Source of the DNA: Gammaproteobacteria bacterium
GTDB taxonomy: Bacteria; Pseudomonadota; Gammaproteobacteria; SpSt-1174
NCBI GenBank assembly: GCA_037388465.1
Contig: JARRKE010000028.1
Span: forward strand, 1-44,051
Length of the DNA: 44,051 nucleotides
Direction: 5' to 3'
In this document: positions 24,815-34,993 of the stretch, piece after piece
Layout: each line of letters opens with the position of its first letter
Position numbering within the stretch: position 1 is the first letter of the stretch
Program-made: the position numbers and the translations under genes
The notes under the pieces: model-generated
The model's input: only the letters and a program-made list of their open reading frames with translations
Databases searched by the model: none
What the model was told of the DNA's origin: nothing

Positions 24815-25829
24815 AGCGATTCATTTGGTCGGTACGCTCACCACGCAGGACCGCTGGGTCGGGCTGGTGATCTGGTATCTGTTCCTCGGCGGCCTGGGCG
24901 CCGCGCTGGTCGCCATTTCCGTTTTTGCGCACCGCTATGCCAGGGCTTCCACGCCGCTGACCTTATGGGGCGTACTCTCCGGTGAAGCGGCCCTGGCCGT
25001 CGGTTCGCTGCTGCTGCTGTTCCACCTGCTGGATCCGCTTCATGTCTGGCGCATCCTGCTGCCGTGGAACGTGTTCGTGAATCCCACGGCATGGATCACC
25101 TGGGGAACGCAGTTCCTGATCTGGGCCATGGTGTTCGGGGTTCTGTATATCTGGCCCATGCTGTGGAAGGCGCAAGGCTTGCGGCGTATTCCGGTGTTGA
25201 ACTGGTGGTTCGGCATCGGCTGGGTACGCTGGAGTGCGGAAATCTGCGAGCGCTTCGCCACCCTGCTGGCCTGGCTGTCCATCCTCATGTCGATTGCCGT
25301 GGCGGTCTACACCGGCCTGCTGCTGCGTTCCTTCCCGGCCGTGGCGCTGTGGCATAACCCGGTCATCCCGCTGCTGTTCACGGTGTCGGCGCTGTCGACC
25401 GGCCTGGCCTATCTGCTGCTGGTGCAGTATGCCGTGCTGCGCGAACATGGACCGCTGGCGCGCGCCTACGAGCGTTTCGACGTGCTGCTGATCGCCGTCG
25501 AAATGGCGTTGATCGGCTACCTGCTCTATGCGGTGCTTCCGGGAAGCGAATCCGGACGCGCGAGTTATGCCTTGCTCATGGACAACATGGGCTGGGTCGT
25601 CGGCTTCCTGTTGTTCGGCCTGCTGGTGCCGCTGTTGCTGGAGATCAAGGGCAGCCTGCGGGCCTGGAACTCACCGGTGCCGGTCATGGCGGCCGCGGTG
25701 CTGGTGCTGGTCGGCGGTTATCTGCTGCGCCATTATTTTCTTAACGCCGGTGTCTATTATTTCCCCTGGGCCAACGCGCACCACCTGGGCGTGCTGGGTT
25801 CGGATGTGATCGCGCATGTCATCCACTGA
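24807..25829 (+). CDS. NrfD/PsrC-like membrane anchor and quinone-binding subunit
   Basis: This 340-aa hydrophobic protein has about eight to nine membrane segments, beginning WVGLVIWYLFLGGLGAALVA, the usual NrfD start (a Trp- and Gly-rich first helix). It anchors the A and B subunits and exchanges electrons with the quinone pool. No haem-binding histidine pairs stand out, as expected for the NrfD group. ATG 24807 overlaps the end of the ferredoxin gene, and the stop overlaps the next gene by 14 bases, so the whole set is translationally coupled. Confidence 0.9.
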   Translation: MNEAIHLVGTLTTQDRWVGLVIWYLFLGGLGAALVAISVFAHRYARASTPLTLWGVLSGEAALAVGSLLLLFHLLDPLHVWRILLPWNVFVNPTAWITWGTQFLIWAMVFGVLYIWPMLWKAQGLRRIPVLNWWFGIGWVRWSAEICERFATLLAWLSILMSIAVAVYTGLLLRSFPAVALWHNPVIPLLFTVSALSTGLAYLLLVQYAVLREHGPLARAYERFDVLLIAVEMALIGYLLYAVLPGSESGRASYALLMDNMGWVVGFLLFGLLVPLLLEIKGSLRAWNSPVPVMAAAVLVLVGGYLLRHYFLNAGVYYFPWANAHHLGVLGSDVIAHVIH

Positions 25830-26379
25830 AGCCACGCCCACTCGCGCGGACGCCGCTGAGCTGCGGTTCTACGCGGCCTGCCTGGCCGAACCGACCGCCG
25901 AGGCGTTGCCCGCTTTGCGCGAAGCCGCAGGTTGGCAGCCCTGGCTCGCCGAGCCCCTGGCCGAACTGGCGGCCACCGACCTGGAGGTCTGGCAGGGCGA
26001 ACACGCGCGGCTGTTCGTGGTGCCGGGTCTGGCGCCGCCGTTCGCCTCCGCCTACCGCGAGGGCATTCTCAACGGCGCCGCTGCGAGTGCCGCCGAGGCG
26101 TATTACGCGGATCAGGGATTTGCGCTGAGCGAGGGACTGCCCGGTGATTATCTCGGCAGTCTGCTCGAATGCGAGGCCTGGCTGGTCGAGGCCGGACAGG
26201 CGCAGGAGGCGGCGACTTTCCGGCAGACCTTCCTCGCCGACTGGCTGGGACGCTTTGCCGGCCGGCTGCGTGAACATGCCCGCCTCGCTTTCTACCGTCG
26301 TCTGGGTGAGCGTCTGGCGGATGCACATGACGTCGTGCTGTCGCTCGGGAAGCGGCAGGTCGGGATGGAAACGCATTGA
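25816..26379 (+). CDS. TorD/DmsD-family maturation chaperone
   Basis: This 187-aa, all-helical protein resembles the TorD/DmsD/NarJ family of redox-enzyme maturation proteins, which bind the Tat signal and hold the apo-Mo subunit until cofactor insertion. The family-like region is WQGEHARLFVVPGLAPPFASAYREG (here EHARLFVVPG and PPFASAYR), with SEGLPGDYLGSLLECEAWL afterwards. It overlaps the membrane subunit gene by 14 bases. The partner is almost certainly the Tat-exported Mo protein at 21400. Confidence 0.8.
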   Translation: MSSTEATPTRADAAELRFYAACLAEPTAEALPALREAAGWQPWLAEPLAELAATDLEVWQGEHARLFVVPGLAPPFASAYREGILNGAAASAAEAYYADQGFALSEGLPGDYLGSLLECEAWLVEAGQAQEAATFRQTFLADWLGRFAGRLREHARLAFYRRLGERLADAHDVVLSLGKRQVGMETH

Positions 26380-26395
26380 AGACCCGGAGATATCC

Positions 26396-26767
26396 ATGGA
26401 AACGATGAAAATCGCCGTTGCCAGCCAGAATCGCCGTGAAGTGACCGGCCATGCCGGACGCTGCCGCAAGTTCTGGATCTATACGATGGTGGATGGCGAA
26501 GTGCGGGGACGCGAACTGCTGGAACTACCCAAGGAGCGGTCTTTTCATGAACACGATGTCCGCCTGCCGCATCCGCTCGACGGTATGCGGGCGTTGATTA
26601 CCGGCGGCATGGGCAGTGGGCTGGCACGCAAGCTGGCGGCGCGCGGCATCGAAGCGGTTGCGACGCCGGCGCGCGATCCCGACCGGGCAGTGGCGGACTG
26701 GCTGGCCGGCAGCCTCGAACGCCTTGCCGTTGAAGAGGAGCATGCGCATGGTGGCGGCCATGCTTGA
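26396..26767 (+). CDS. NifX/NifB-type iron-molybdenum-cofactor-domain protein
   Basis: This 123-aa protein matches the small dinitrogenase FeMo-cofactor-biosynthesis domain (NifX/NafY type): MKIAVASQNRREVTGHAGRCRKFWIY at the start, then ALITGGMGSGLARKLAARGIEAV in the second half. A His-rich tail (EEEHAHGGGHA) may bind metal. No nitrogenase gene is in the window. Its place in the Mo oxidoreductase operon (16 bases after the TorD-like gene, GGAGA ribosome site) suggests a role in handling Mo or Fe-S cofactor for that enzyme (inference). Confidence 0.75.
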   Translation: METMKIAVASQNRREVTGHAGRCRKFWIYTMVDGEVRGRELLELPKERSFHEHDVRLPHPLDGMRALITGGMGSGLARKLAARGIEAVATPARDPDRAVADWLAGSLERLAVEEEHAHGGGHA

Positions 26768-26821
26768 GCAACGTTCTGGGATGTCGTGCTGCGCCGGCAT
26801 CATAATCCGAGGCCGTTGCGT

Positions 26822-27367
26822 ATGAGCTGGCAGTTGCCTGTTGGGGAATCCGCCGCCCAGCGTCTCAATGATCTGCTCGTCGCGTTGCGGGATGTCGGCG
26901 AGGCCGAGATTGCCGGCCGTTCCTATGCAAATCCTGCCGTCGGCTACGCCTGGCGCGGCCTGGCGTCGCAGGCGGACTGGGACGTTGCCTATGTGCTGAC
27001 GCCGTGGATGCTGATGCGGGTATACCTGCCGCTGATGCCGCCCGCCATCGAACTGCCGTCGGCCTGGACGGCGCAGGCGCGTGCTGGACAGCCGTTTCAG
27101 CTCATCGGCCCGTCGCTAGATGTTGCGGTGGGGGAGGAACTGCACCGCCTGCATCTGCAATGGCTGCCTGATTACGGACACTTTCTGTTGCAGCCCCTGA
27201 TGCAGGGGCTGAATCGCTATGCCGACGATACGGCCGTGTGGGACGCATGGGACGGCGTACTGGCCGCACGCGACCGCAGCCGCCAGGAAAAGCTGGACGA
27301 GCTGCAGCGGCGGGACGCGGAGACCACCCGGCGCGATTTTTTGCGGCGCATGATCGGGGCGGGGTGA
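26822..27367 (+). CDS. HybE/HupJ-like chaperone with a C-terminal twin-arginine-like motif
   Basis: This 181-aa protein resembles the hydrogenase assembly chaperone family HybE/HupJ in its middle: VLTPWMLMRVYLPLMP (about 61-76) and the region around GEELHRLHLQWLPDYGHFLLQPLMQG. The C-terminus ends TTRRDFLRRMIGAG, which looks like a twin-arginine motif in an odd position. No hydrogenase gene is visible, so it probably serves the Mo complex. ATG 26822 is chosen from the conserved start; the ribosome site is weak and the gap to the NifX-like gene is 54 bases. The family call is moderate. Confidence 0.6.
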   Translation: MSWQLPVGESAAQRLNDLLVALRDVGEAEIAGRSYANPAVGYAWRGLASQADWDVAYVLTPWMLMRVYLPLMPPAIELPSAWTAQARAGQPFQLIGPSLDVAVGEELHRLHLQWLPDYGHFLLQPLMQGLNRYADDTAVWDAWDGVLAARDRSRQEKLDELQRRDAETTRRDFLRRMIGAG

Positions 27368-27450
27368 AACGCCACCTCGATCCTGCATCGCCGGTCTGAC
27401 ACGTTACAATTGCCATCCGAGGAGGGTTTCGTCCACAGCAGGAGGATGGC

Positions 27451-28155
27451 GTGAGCGACGTCAAACGGCAGTATCTCAAGGCCATGGACATCCCGGTGTG
27501 GGTGCGGCGTACCGCGGCGCCGGTCCGGGACGTCGAGCCGGCGTCCCCGGTTGAGGATGCGGCCGCGCCCGTCAAAGCGACCGAGTCGGTGGTCGAATTT
27601 TCCGATCAGGACTGGGAAGGCCTGCGCGAGGCCGTGGCCGGCTGCACCCGCTGCGCGCTCAGCGAAAGCCGCACCCAGACCGTGTTCGGCGTGGGCGACC
27701 GCCAGGCCTCGCTGATGGTGATCGGCGAGGCCCCGGGCGCGGAAGAGGACCGCAGGGGCGAGCCTTTCGTCGGCCGGGCGGGCAAGCTGCTGGACAACAT
27801 GCTGCTGGCCATCGGCCTGAAACGCGAGCAGGTGTTCATCGCCAATATCCTCAAGTGCCGCCCGCCCAACAACCGCGATCCCAAACCCGAAGAGGTGGCG
27901 GCCTGTCACGGGTATCTGGCGAAGCAGATCGAATGGGTGGCGCCCAAGGCCATTCTGCTGGTGGGTCGCATCGCTGCGCAGAGCCTGTTCGAGACCGACG
28001 CCCCCATCGGTCGGCTGCGGGGCGACGTACGGTCTATCAACGGGGTTCCGGCCGTGGCGACCTACCATCCGGCCTATCTGCTCCGGCAGCCGCGAGAAAA
28101 ACGCAAGGCTTGGGCGGATCTCAAGCGGATTCGTGCCTTGCTGCAGCGTGACTGA
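27451..28155 (+). CDS. Uracil-DNA glycosylase, family 4 (Fe-S type)
   Basis: This 234-aa DNA repair enzyme removes uracil from DNA. Four cysteines for the [4Fe-4S] cluster are visible (Cys65, Cys68, Cys136, Cys152). The active-site motif GEAPGAEED starts at 92 and the DNA-binding motif HPAYLLR is at 206-212. The first 45 residues are a Pro/Ala/Val-rich extension seen in proteobacterial members. The start is GTG 27451, with AGGAGG 5 bases before it; the nearby ATG (27446) runs straight into a stop. A -10-like TACAAT lies at 27405-27410. rimI follows in the same direction. Confidence 0.9.
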   Translation: MSDVKRQYLKAMDIPVWVRRTAAPVRDVEPASPVEDAAAPVKATESVVEFSDQDWEGLREAVAGCTRCALSESRTQTVFGVGDRQASLMVIGEAPGAEEDRRGEPFVGRAGKLLDNMLLAIGLKREQVFIANILKCRPPNNRDPKPEEVAACHGYLAKQIEWVAPKAILLVGRIAAQSLFETDAPIGRLRGDVRSINGVPAVATYHPAYLLRQPREKRKAWADLKRIRALLQRD

Positions 28156-28215
28156 GTGCTTGTTCTGCCGCTCAGCATCACTACAATCTGCTCAAGGCCA
28201 TTTTCTCTTCGCTAC

Positions 28216-28689
28216 ATGAGTGCAGTCGTCCAAGATCGAAAGCCGGGTATCCGGCCCATGCAACCTGCGGATCTCGATGCCGTCATGGCCATCGAGAAAC
28301 GCGCCTATCACTTTCCGTGGACCCGCGGCATCTTTCAGGACTGCCTGCGGGTCGGCTACTCGTGCTGGATTTATGCACAGGAAGAGCAGGTGCTGGGTTA
28401 TGCGGTCATGTCCATGGCCGTCGGCGAGGGGCATATCCTGAACCTGTGCATCGCCCCGGACTATCAGGGGCGCGGCCACGGGCGGCGCCTGCTGCGCGCA
28501 CTGCTGGCGCAGGCCGACGCGCACGGGGTGGGCGAAATCTACCTGGAGGCCCGCCCCTCCAATATTTCGGCCCTGCGCCTCTACCTCAGCGAGGGCTTCA
28601 ACGAGATCGGCAGCCGGCGCGACTACTATCCGGCCCTGACCGGGCGGGAGGACGCGGTCGTGCTGGCGCGCACCATGGCGTCCGATTAG
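28216..28689 (+). CDS. rimI: Ribosomal protein S18 alanine N-acetyltransferase
   Basis: This 157-aa GNAT-fold enzyme acetylates the N-terminal alanine of ribosomal protein S18. Seen: IRPMQPADLDAVMAIEKRAY at the start, PWTRGIFQDCL, the acetyl-CoA pyrophosphate loop QGRGHGRRLL (84-93) and EARPSNISALRLYLSEGFNEIG at the end, all standard for RimI. ATG 28216 gives the normal length; an upstream start would add about 20 unconserved residues. The order uracil-DNA glycosylase-rimI-prfC is ordinary in gammaproteobacteria. Confidence 0.9.
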   Translation: MSAVVQDRKPGIRPMQPADLDAVMAIEKRAYHFPWTRGIFQDCLRVGYSCWIYAQEEQVLGYAVMSMAVGEGHILNLCIAPDYQGRGHGRRLLRALLAQADAHGVGEIYLEARPSNISALRLYLSEGFNEIGSRRDYYPALTGREDAVVLARTMASD

Positions 28690-28723
28690 GGCCTGGCCAC
28701 AGGTTTTAAGTCGCCGCCGCTGG

Positions 28724-28729
28724 TATAAT
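28724..28729 (+). promoter_or_regulatory. -10 element of the prfC promoter
   Basis: TATAAT is a perfect sigma-70 -10 box just after rimI and 27 bases before the prfC ATG. The -35 region (around AGGTTTTA, 28701-28708) is poor. Confidence 0.55.
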
Positions 28730-28755
28730 GGGCGATTTTCTCCGCCCTGAGCGAC

Positions 28756-30357
<1,602 letters not shown>

Positions 30358-30471
30358 GCGGGGCTTTTCGATTTCGCGTACCGGCTCGCCGAAGGGTTGC
30401 TGCGACCCTTCCCGAACCGGGGTGAACCGGCTCATCCCCGGGGGTTCACATCGAGAATCGGAGGTGACGCC

Positions 30472-30987
30472 ATGTCGAATACCATCCCGACCCGCTTGTA
30501 TTCCCTGCTCGCGCTGTTGCTGCTGGCGCTGGCCATGCCGCCCACACTGGCGGCGGATGCTCCGGCCGATTCCGACATCGCGAAGACGGTCATCAAGATG
30601 CCGCTGGCGGAGGGCGTCACGATCGATGACGCGGTCGAGTCCATGAAGCTGCGCGCCAACCTGCTCAACTTCAAACTCGTTTCGGAACAGCCGCTGTCGG
30701 AACAGTTGAAGGCCATGGGGGTGAAGAACGTCCGCCGGCTGGAAATCTATCAGTTCTGCAATCCGGAAACGGCCTACGAGATGGTCAGGTTCAACATGGC
30801 CTACGCCGCCTATCTGCCCTGTCGGATCGCGGTGGTCGAGGACGAGCACGGCAAGGGCTGGCTGGTGATGATGAACCCCGAGCGCCTGATGTCGCCCGAC
30901 ATGCCGGCGGGACTGAAAAAGAAGGCCGAAAAGGTGGTCGACACCCTGAAACAGATCATGAAGGCCGGCGCCAACGCGGAACTCTGA
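30472..30987 (+). CDS. Exported DUF302-family protein
   Basis: This 171-aa protein has a signal peptide (RLYSLLALLLLALAMPPTLAA, to about 28), so it is likely periplasmic. The remainder fits the DUF302 fold (TT1751-like): MKLRANLLNFKLVSEQPLSEQL, then LEIYQFCNPETAYEMVRFN and YLPCRIAVVEDEHGKGWLVMMNP. Two conserved cysteines lie within it. DUF302 proteins occur often with sulfur-oxidation or metal genes but have no established activity. ATG 30472 has a perfect GGAGGTGA site. It is a single gene. Confidence 0.85.
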   Translation: MSNTIPTRLYSLLALLLLALAMPPTLAADAPADSDIAKTVIKMPLAEGVTIDDAVESMKLRANLLNFKLVSEQPLSEQLKAMGVKNVRRLEIYQFCNPETAYEMVRFNMAYAAYLPCRIAVVEDEHGKGWLVMMNPERLMSPDMPAGLKKKAEKVVDTLKQIMKAGANAEL

Positions 30988-31125
30988 CGCGGGCGCCGGT
31001 TCGTTACCGGTCCGGGCGTATTCGTAAGGATGCGCCCGATTCGTGAGATTTATCCGGAACACGCTTGCCTGCCAAAACCGCAGGGCTTGCGCTAGACTGC
31101 GCCTTCCCCGGATTCAGGAACACCG

Positions 31126-32124
31126 ATGTATTTTCTCGAACTCGCCCTGATGCTGCTGATCATTCTGCTGGCATCCGAGCTCTTTACCAATGCACTCGAA
31201 CATCTGGGCGAGCAGCTGAAAATTTCCGAAGGGGTGACCGGTTCGGTGTTCGCGGCGGTGGGAACCGCCATGCCGGAGACCCTCATGCCGCTGGTCGCGA
31301 TCTTCGCCGGCGGCGCCAATATCAGGATCAACGAAGAAATCGGGGTAGGCGCGATTCTGGGCTCCTCCCTGATGCTCTCCACGCTGTCGCTGTTCCTGGT
31401 CACGCTCGCCACGCTGCGCGCACGCGGCACGCGGGGCGAGTTCAGGCCCGAACCGACCGGTCTGCGCCGTGATCTGAATTTCTTTTTGTTCGCTTACGGG
31501 ATTGCCGCCGTCGCGCTGTTCGTGCCGCATCACCAGCCCGGCATCCGCCTGCTGTTTGCCTCGATACTGGTGGTGGCCTATTTCATTTACCTGCTGCTCA
31601 CCTTGCGCGCATCCGCGACCCTGGTGCAGAACGGACACGGAACGGACGCCGAGATGCCGCTGATGCTTTCGCGCATCGGTCTGCCCGAAAACCGCTGGAT
31701 TATCCTGCTGCAGCTGTTGATCGGCCTGGCCTTGCTGATCGCCGGCGCGCGCGGCTTCGTGCACGTGGTCGAAAACCTGTCCGACACCTACCGCGTGTCG
31801 GCGCTGCTGATCGCCGTGATGGTCATCCCCATCGCCACCGAGCTGCCGGAGAAGGTCAACAGCATCCTGTGGGCGCGGCGTGGCAAGGATACGCTCGCCT
31901 TCGGCAATATCACCGGGGCCATGGTGTTTCAGGGCACTCTGTTGCCGGCCATCGGCATCATGCTGACGCCGTGGGTTCCGCGTCATGAAGTGGTCAGCGC
32001 GATCGTCATCACCCTGGCGGCGGCCCTCTGGACCCGTTTGATCCTGCGCCAGGGGCTCAAGGTCTGGCATCTGTTCCTGAACGGCGCCCTGTATCTGCTG
32101 TATCTCGGGCTGGTGCTGATCTGA
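31126..32124 (+). CDS. CaCA-family sodium/calcium (cation/H+) exchanger
   Basis: This 332-aa membrane protein has about ten hydrophobic segments and the two alpha-repeats of the cation/Ca2+ exchanger superfamily: GTAMPETLMPLVAIFAGG with EEIGVGAILGSS near the start, and PIATELPEKVNSILWARRG with LAFGNITGAMVFQGT near the end. The acidic residues in PET and PEK are the ion-binding positions. The ion (Ca2+ or Na+ against H+) cannot be told from the sequence. It ends 10 bases from the convergent ABC ATPase gene. Confidence 0.85.
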   Translation: MYFLELALMLLIILLASELFTNALEHLGEQLKISEGVTGSVFAAVGTAMPETLMPLVAIFAGGANIRINEEIGVGAILGSSLMLSTLSLFLVTLATLRARGTRGEFRPEPTGLRRDLNFFLFAYGIAAVALFVPHHQPGIRLLFASILVVAYFIYLLLTLRASATLVQNGHGTDAEMPLMLSRIGLPENRWIILLQLLIGLALLIAGARGFVHVVENLSDTYRVSALLIAVMVIPIATELPEKVNSILWARRGKDTLAFGNITGAMVFQGTLLPAIGIMLTPWVPRHEVVSAIVITLAAALWTRLILRQGLKVWHLFLNGALYLLYLGLVLI

Positions 32125-32134
32125 ACCGGCAGTG

Positions 32135-33238
32135 CTACAGGCGCTGACCGTCCCGGTCGAACCAGTGCAGGGCATTCGTCCGAAGAGTCAGCCGGATGTG
32201 CTGCCCGCGCTCGAGCGGCGGCGTCGCGGAGATGCGCGCGGTCATCAGTCCGGACGGGGTCCCCGCGTCGATCTGCCGTAGCGGCAGGGGGGATTCGAAG
32301 TGCAGAATCTGTTCGTGACCCAGTGCCTCCACCTCGACGATCGCCACCTCGATCGGTGAGCCGCGCTCGTTGGTTGCAGCCGGCTCGAAGGACTCGGGCC
32401 TGATACCGACGGTCGCCGCCGCAGGCGGGATCGGCGCATCGAGCGGGACGGATTGATCCCCGAAGTCCAGCCGACGCGCATCCCGCGCATCGGCGGGCGG
32501 CAGCTGCAGCAGGTTCATCGCCGGGCTGCCCAGGAAGCCCGCCACGAACAGGTTGGCGGGACGCGCGTACAGTTCGGCCGGCGTGTCGATCTGCTGCAGC
32601 CGGCCCGCGTGCAGCACGGCCACCCGATGTCCCAGCGTCATGGCCTCCACCTGATCGTGCGTGACGTACAGGGTGGTGGTGTCCATCCGGCGCTGCAGGG
32701 CGGCGATCTCGCCGCGGATCTGGCTGCGCAGCTTGGCATCCAGATTGGACAGCGGTTCGTCCATCAGGAACACGCTCGGCTCGCGTACGATGGCACGCCC
32801 CATGGCCACGCGCTGGCGCTGCCCGCCGGAAAGCTGCGCGGGTTTGCGTTCCAGCAGGGCCCCGATGCCGAGCGTTTGCGCCGCCTGCATGACGTGCGCC
32901 TCGATTTCCCGTTTCGGCATGCCGCGCATTTTGAGCGGAAAGGCGAGATTCCCACGCACGCTCATATGCGGGTACAGCGCATAGTTCTGAAACACCATGG
33001 CGACGTTGCGCTGTTGCGGGGTCATTTCGTTGACCACGCTCCGGTCGATGAGGATTTCGCCGCCGGTGATGTCTTCCAGGCCGGCCAGCATGCGCAACAG
33101 GGTCGACTTGCCGCAGCCGGACGGACCGAGCAGCACCATGAATTCGCCCGGTTCGATGGTCAGCGACAGTGAACGGATGATCTCCGGCCCGTTGTCGTAG
33201 CGTTTGGTGACGGATCGAAATTCGACTCGGCTGCTCAT
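32135..33238 (-). CDS. Sugar ABC transporter ATPase (MalK/UgpC type)
   Basis: This 367-aa ATPase powers the import complex encoded upstream. Walker A is GPSGCGKST (38-46), the signature LSGGQRQRVAMGRAI starts at 136, Walker B VFLMDEPLSNLD is near 156, and the switch is YVTHDQVEAMTL. A C-terminal regulatory/TOBE domain (about 240-360) is typical of carbohydrate importers. It follows the second permease gene by four bases in the order binding protein-permease-permease-ATPase. Confidence 0.93.
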   Translation of the reverse strand: MSSRVEFRSVTKRYDNGPEIIRSLSLTIEPGEFMVLLGPSGCGKSTLLRMLAGLEDITGGEILIDRSVVNEMTPQQRNVAMVFQNYALYPHMSVRGNLAFPLKMRGMPKREIEAHVMQAAQTLGIGALLERKPAQLSGGQRQRVAMGRAIVREPSVFLMDEPLSNLDAKLRSQIRGEIAALQRRMDTTTLYVTHDQVEAMTLGHRVAVLHAGRLQQIDTPAELYARPANLFVAGFLGSPAMNLLQLPPADARDARRLDFGDQSVPLDAPIPPAAATVGIRPESFEPAATNERGSPIEVAIVEVEALGHEQILHFESPLPLRQIDAGTPSGLMTARISATPPLERGQHIRLTLRTNALHWFDRDGQRL

Positions 33239-33242
33239 GTCC

Positions 33243-34073
33243 CTATCCCTTCAGTCCGCTGGATGCCACGCCCCGCACGAAGCCGCGTTGGAAGATCAGG
33301 AACAGTGCCAGCACCGGCGCGACCATCATGACGCCGAAGGCCAGTATCTGTCCCCAGTGCAGCGGCGGCAGGGTGAAGAAGGTGGCGATACCCAGCGGCA
33401 GCGGTCGCACCGCCGGCCCGGTGGTCATCAGCAGCGGCCACAGATAAAGGCCCCAGTAGAACAGCAGCGTGACAATGGCCACGCTGGCGAAAACGGGCCT
33501 GGCGTTGGGTACCACCACCGTGAAGAAGGTGCGCAGCGGCCCTGCACCGTCGATGCGGGCGGCTTCCTCCAGTTCGCGCGGCAGGCTCAGGAAGAAGGTA
33601 TAAAAAAGGTAAATCGACAAGGGGTTGGCGACGAAGGGCGCGATCTGCACGCTGAAGTCGTCGCGCCAACCCAGCAGGCTGAGCTGATAAAACAGCGGTA
33701 CCGCGATCGCCTCGAAGGGGATCACCAGGATCGCCAGTACCGCGCCGAGCACCGCGTCGCGTCCCCGCCAGCGCAGGCGGGCGAGCGCATAGCCCGCAAG
33801 GCTGTTGATCAGCAGCCCCAGGCCGACGATGAGGCCGTTGATCAGCAGCGAATTGAGCAGGTAATGCCAGAACGGCGTGCGGGCAAGCACGGCGCGGTAA
33901 TTCTCCAGCGTGATGCCGTCCGGCACCAGGGCGCGCCAGCTGCCCGCTTCGCTCAGCACCCGCGCATCCGGCTTCAGGCTGCCGGCCAGCATGAACAGGA
34001 TCGGGGCCAGGAACACCAGGGCGGCGCCCAGCAGCAGGCCGTAATGAATGATTTTCAGTGCCACACGTCGCAC
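33243..34073 (-). CDS. Sugar ABC transporter permease (MalG/UgpE type)
   Basis: This 276-aa inner-membrane protein has six hydrophobic segments and the cytoplasmic EAA loop EEAARIDGAGPLRTFFTVVVPNARP, here from LEEAARIDGAGP, which docks on the ATPase. GTG 34073 is the likely start: it has GGGAGGTG upstream, lies two bases after the preceding stop, and gives the usual family length. Longer in-frame readings overlap the other permease gene. Confidence 0.9.
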   Translation of the reverse strand: MRRVALKIIHYGLLLGAALVFLAPILFMLAGSLKPDARVLSEAGSWRALVPDGITLENYRAVLARTPFWHYLLNSLLINGLIVGLGLLINSLAGYALARLRWRGRDAVLGAVLAILVIPFEAIAVPLFYQLSLLGWRDDFSVQIAPFVANPLSIYLFYTFFLSLPRELEEAARIDGAGPLRTFFTVVVPNARPVFASVAIVTLLFYWGLYLWPLLMTTGPAVRPLPLGIATFFTLPPLHWGQILAFGVMMVAPVLALFLIFQRGFVRGVASSGLKG

Positions 34074-34075
34074 GC

Positions 34076-34993
34076 TCAGCGCACCTCCCGTTCGGTGCGC
34101 AGCAACCTGCGCTGGATCAGCGTGATGGCCAGCACGATGACGAAAAACACCACGGCCATCGCCGCGCCGCGCCCGGCCTGGGCGCGGTCGAAGGCGCTTT
34201 GCACGGCCTGATAGACCACGGTGGTGGTGGCATCGAGCGGACCGCCCTGCGTCATGATACGGACCTGGTCGAAGACCCGGAACGACAGGATCGACGTCAC
34301 GATGACGACGAAGATCAGCGGATTGCGCAGACCGGGCAGGGTGATGTGCAGGAAGCGTTGCCACGGCCCCGCACCGTCCACGGCGGCCGCCTCGTAGCGC
34401 TCGCGGGGAATCTCCTGTAGCCCGGCCAGCAGGATCACCATCTGGAAACCCGCGCCCTGCCAGATGGAGGTGAGCATGATCGCGGGCAGGGCCAGATGGG
34501 GATCATGCAGAAAATCGCGCGGCTGCCAGTGATGCAGGGTCAGGGCGCCGAGCACGCCGTTGAGCAGGCCGTTCGGTCCTGGCGCGTAAATGAGTATCCA
34601 CACCACCGCGACCAGCGACATGGGAAACACCACCGGCATGAAGAACAGGGTGCGGAAAACGGCCACACCGCGCAGCGGCCGGTTCAGCGCCAGCGCCAGC
34701 CCGAGCGCCAGCAACGTCTGCACGGGGACGACGCCCAGCGCGAACAACGCGTTGTTGATCAGGGCGCGTTGAAACGAAGCATCCTGCAGCAGGCGCAGAT
34801 ACTGTTCGAAGCCGACGAACTGGGCGCCCAGCGGCGAGCCCATGCGCAGGTGGGTGAGCGACATGCCGAGCGCGAGCACGAAAGGCGCTACGACGAACAC
34901 GGTCAGCCCCGCCAGCGCCGGCAGCATCATCAGCCAGCCCGTGGCGTTGTCCGTCAGGGCGGTGCGCGCGGATTTGCCGGGTGTGCGTTTCAT
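34076..34993 (-). CDS. Sugar ABC transporter permease (MalF/UgpA type)
   Basis: This 305-aa inner-membrane protein has six membrane segments, starting GWLMMLPALAGLTVFVVAPF, and the EAA loop RYEAAAVDGAGPWQRFLHITLP. It pairs with the MalG-type permease to form the import channel. ATG 34993 overlaps the stop of the binding-protein gene (ATGA), which shows translational coupling. Confidence 0.92.
   Translation of the reverse strand: MKRTPGKSARTALTDNATGWLMMLPALAGLTVFVVAPFVLALGMSLTHLRMGSPLGAQFVGFEQYLRLLQDASFQRALINNALFALGVVPVQTLLALGLALALNRPLRGVAVFRTLFFMPVVFPMSLVAVVWILIYAPGPNGLLNGVLGALTLHHWQPRDFLHDPHLALPAIMLTSIWQGAGFQMVILLAGLQEIPRERYEAAAVDGAGPWQRFLHITLPGLRNPLIFVVIVTSILSFRVFDQVRIMTQGGPLDATTTVVYQAVQSAFDRAQAGRGAAMAVVFFVIVLAITLIQRRLLRTEREVR

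Noticed and set aside
21400-25829. SoeABC sulfite dehydrogenase
   Set aside because: SoeA is cytoplasmic, while this catalytic subunit has a clear twin-arginine signal and a different N-terminal Fe-S region.
21400-25829. A firm call of arsenite oxidase ArxABCD or tetrathionate reductase TtrABC
   Set aside because: Subunit order and Tat signal fit both, but no residue pattern that decides the substrate could be recognised by eye.
26396-27367. Part of a nitrogenase or hydrogenase cluster
   Set aside because: Only accessory-type domains are present; no nif or hydrogenase structural gene is visible.
30394-30416. Terminator after prfC
   Set aside because: A 7-bp GAAGGGT/ACCCTTC stem is present but no T-run follows.
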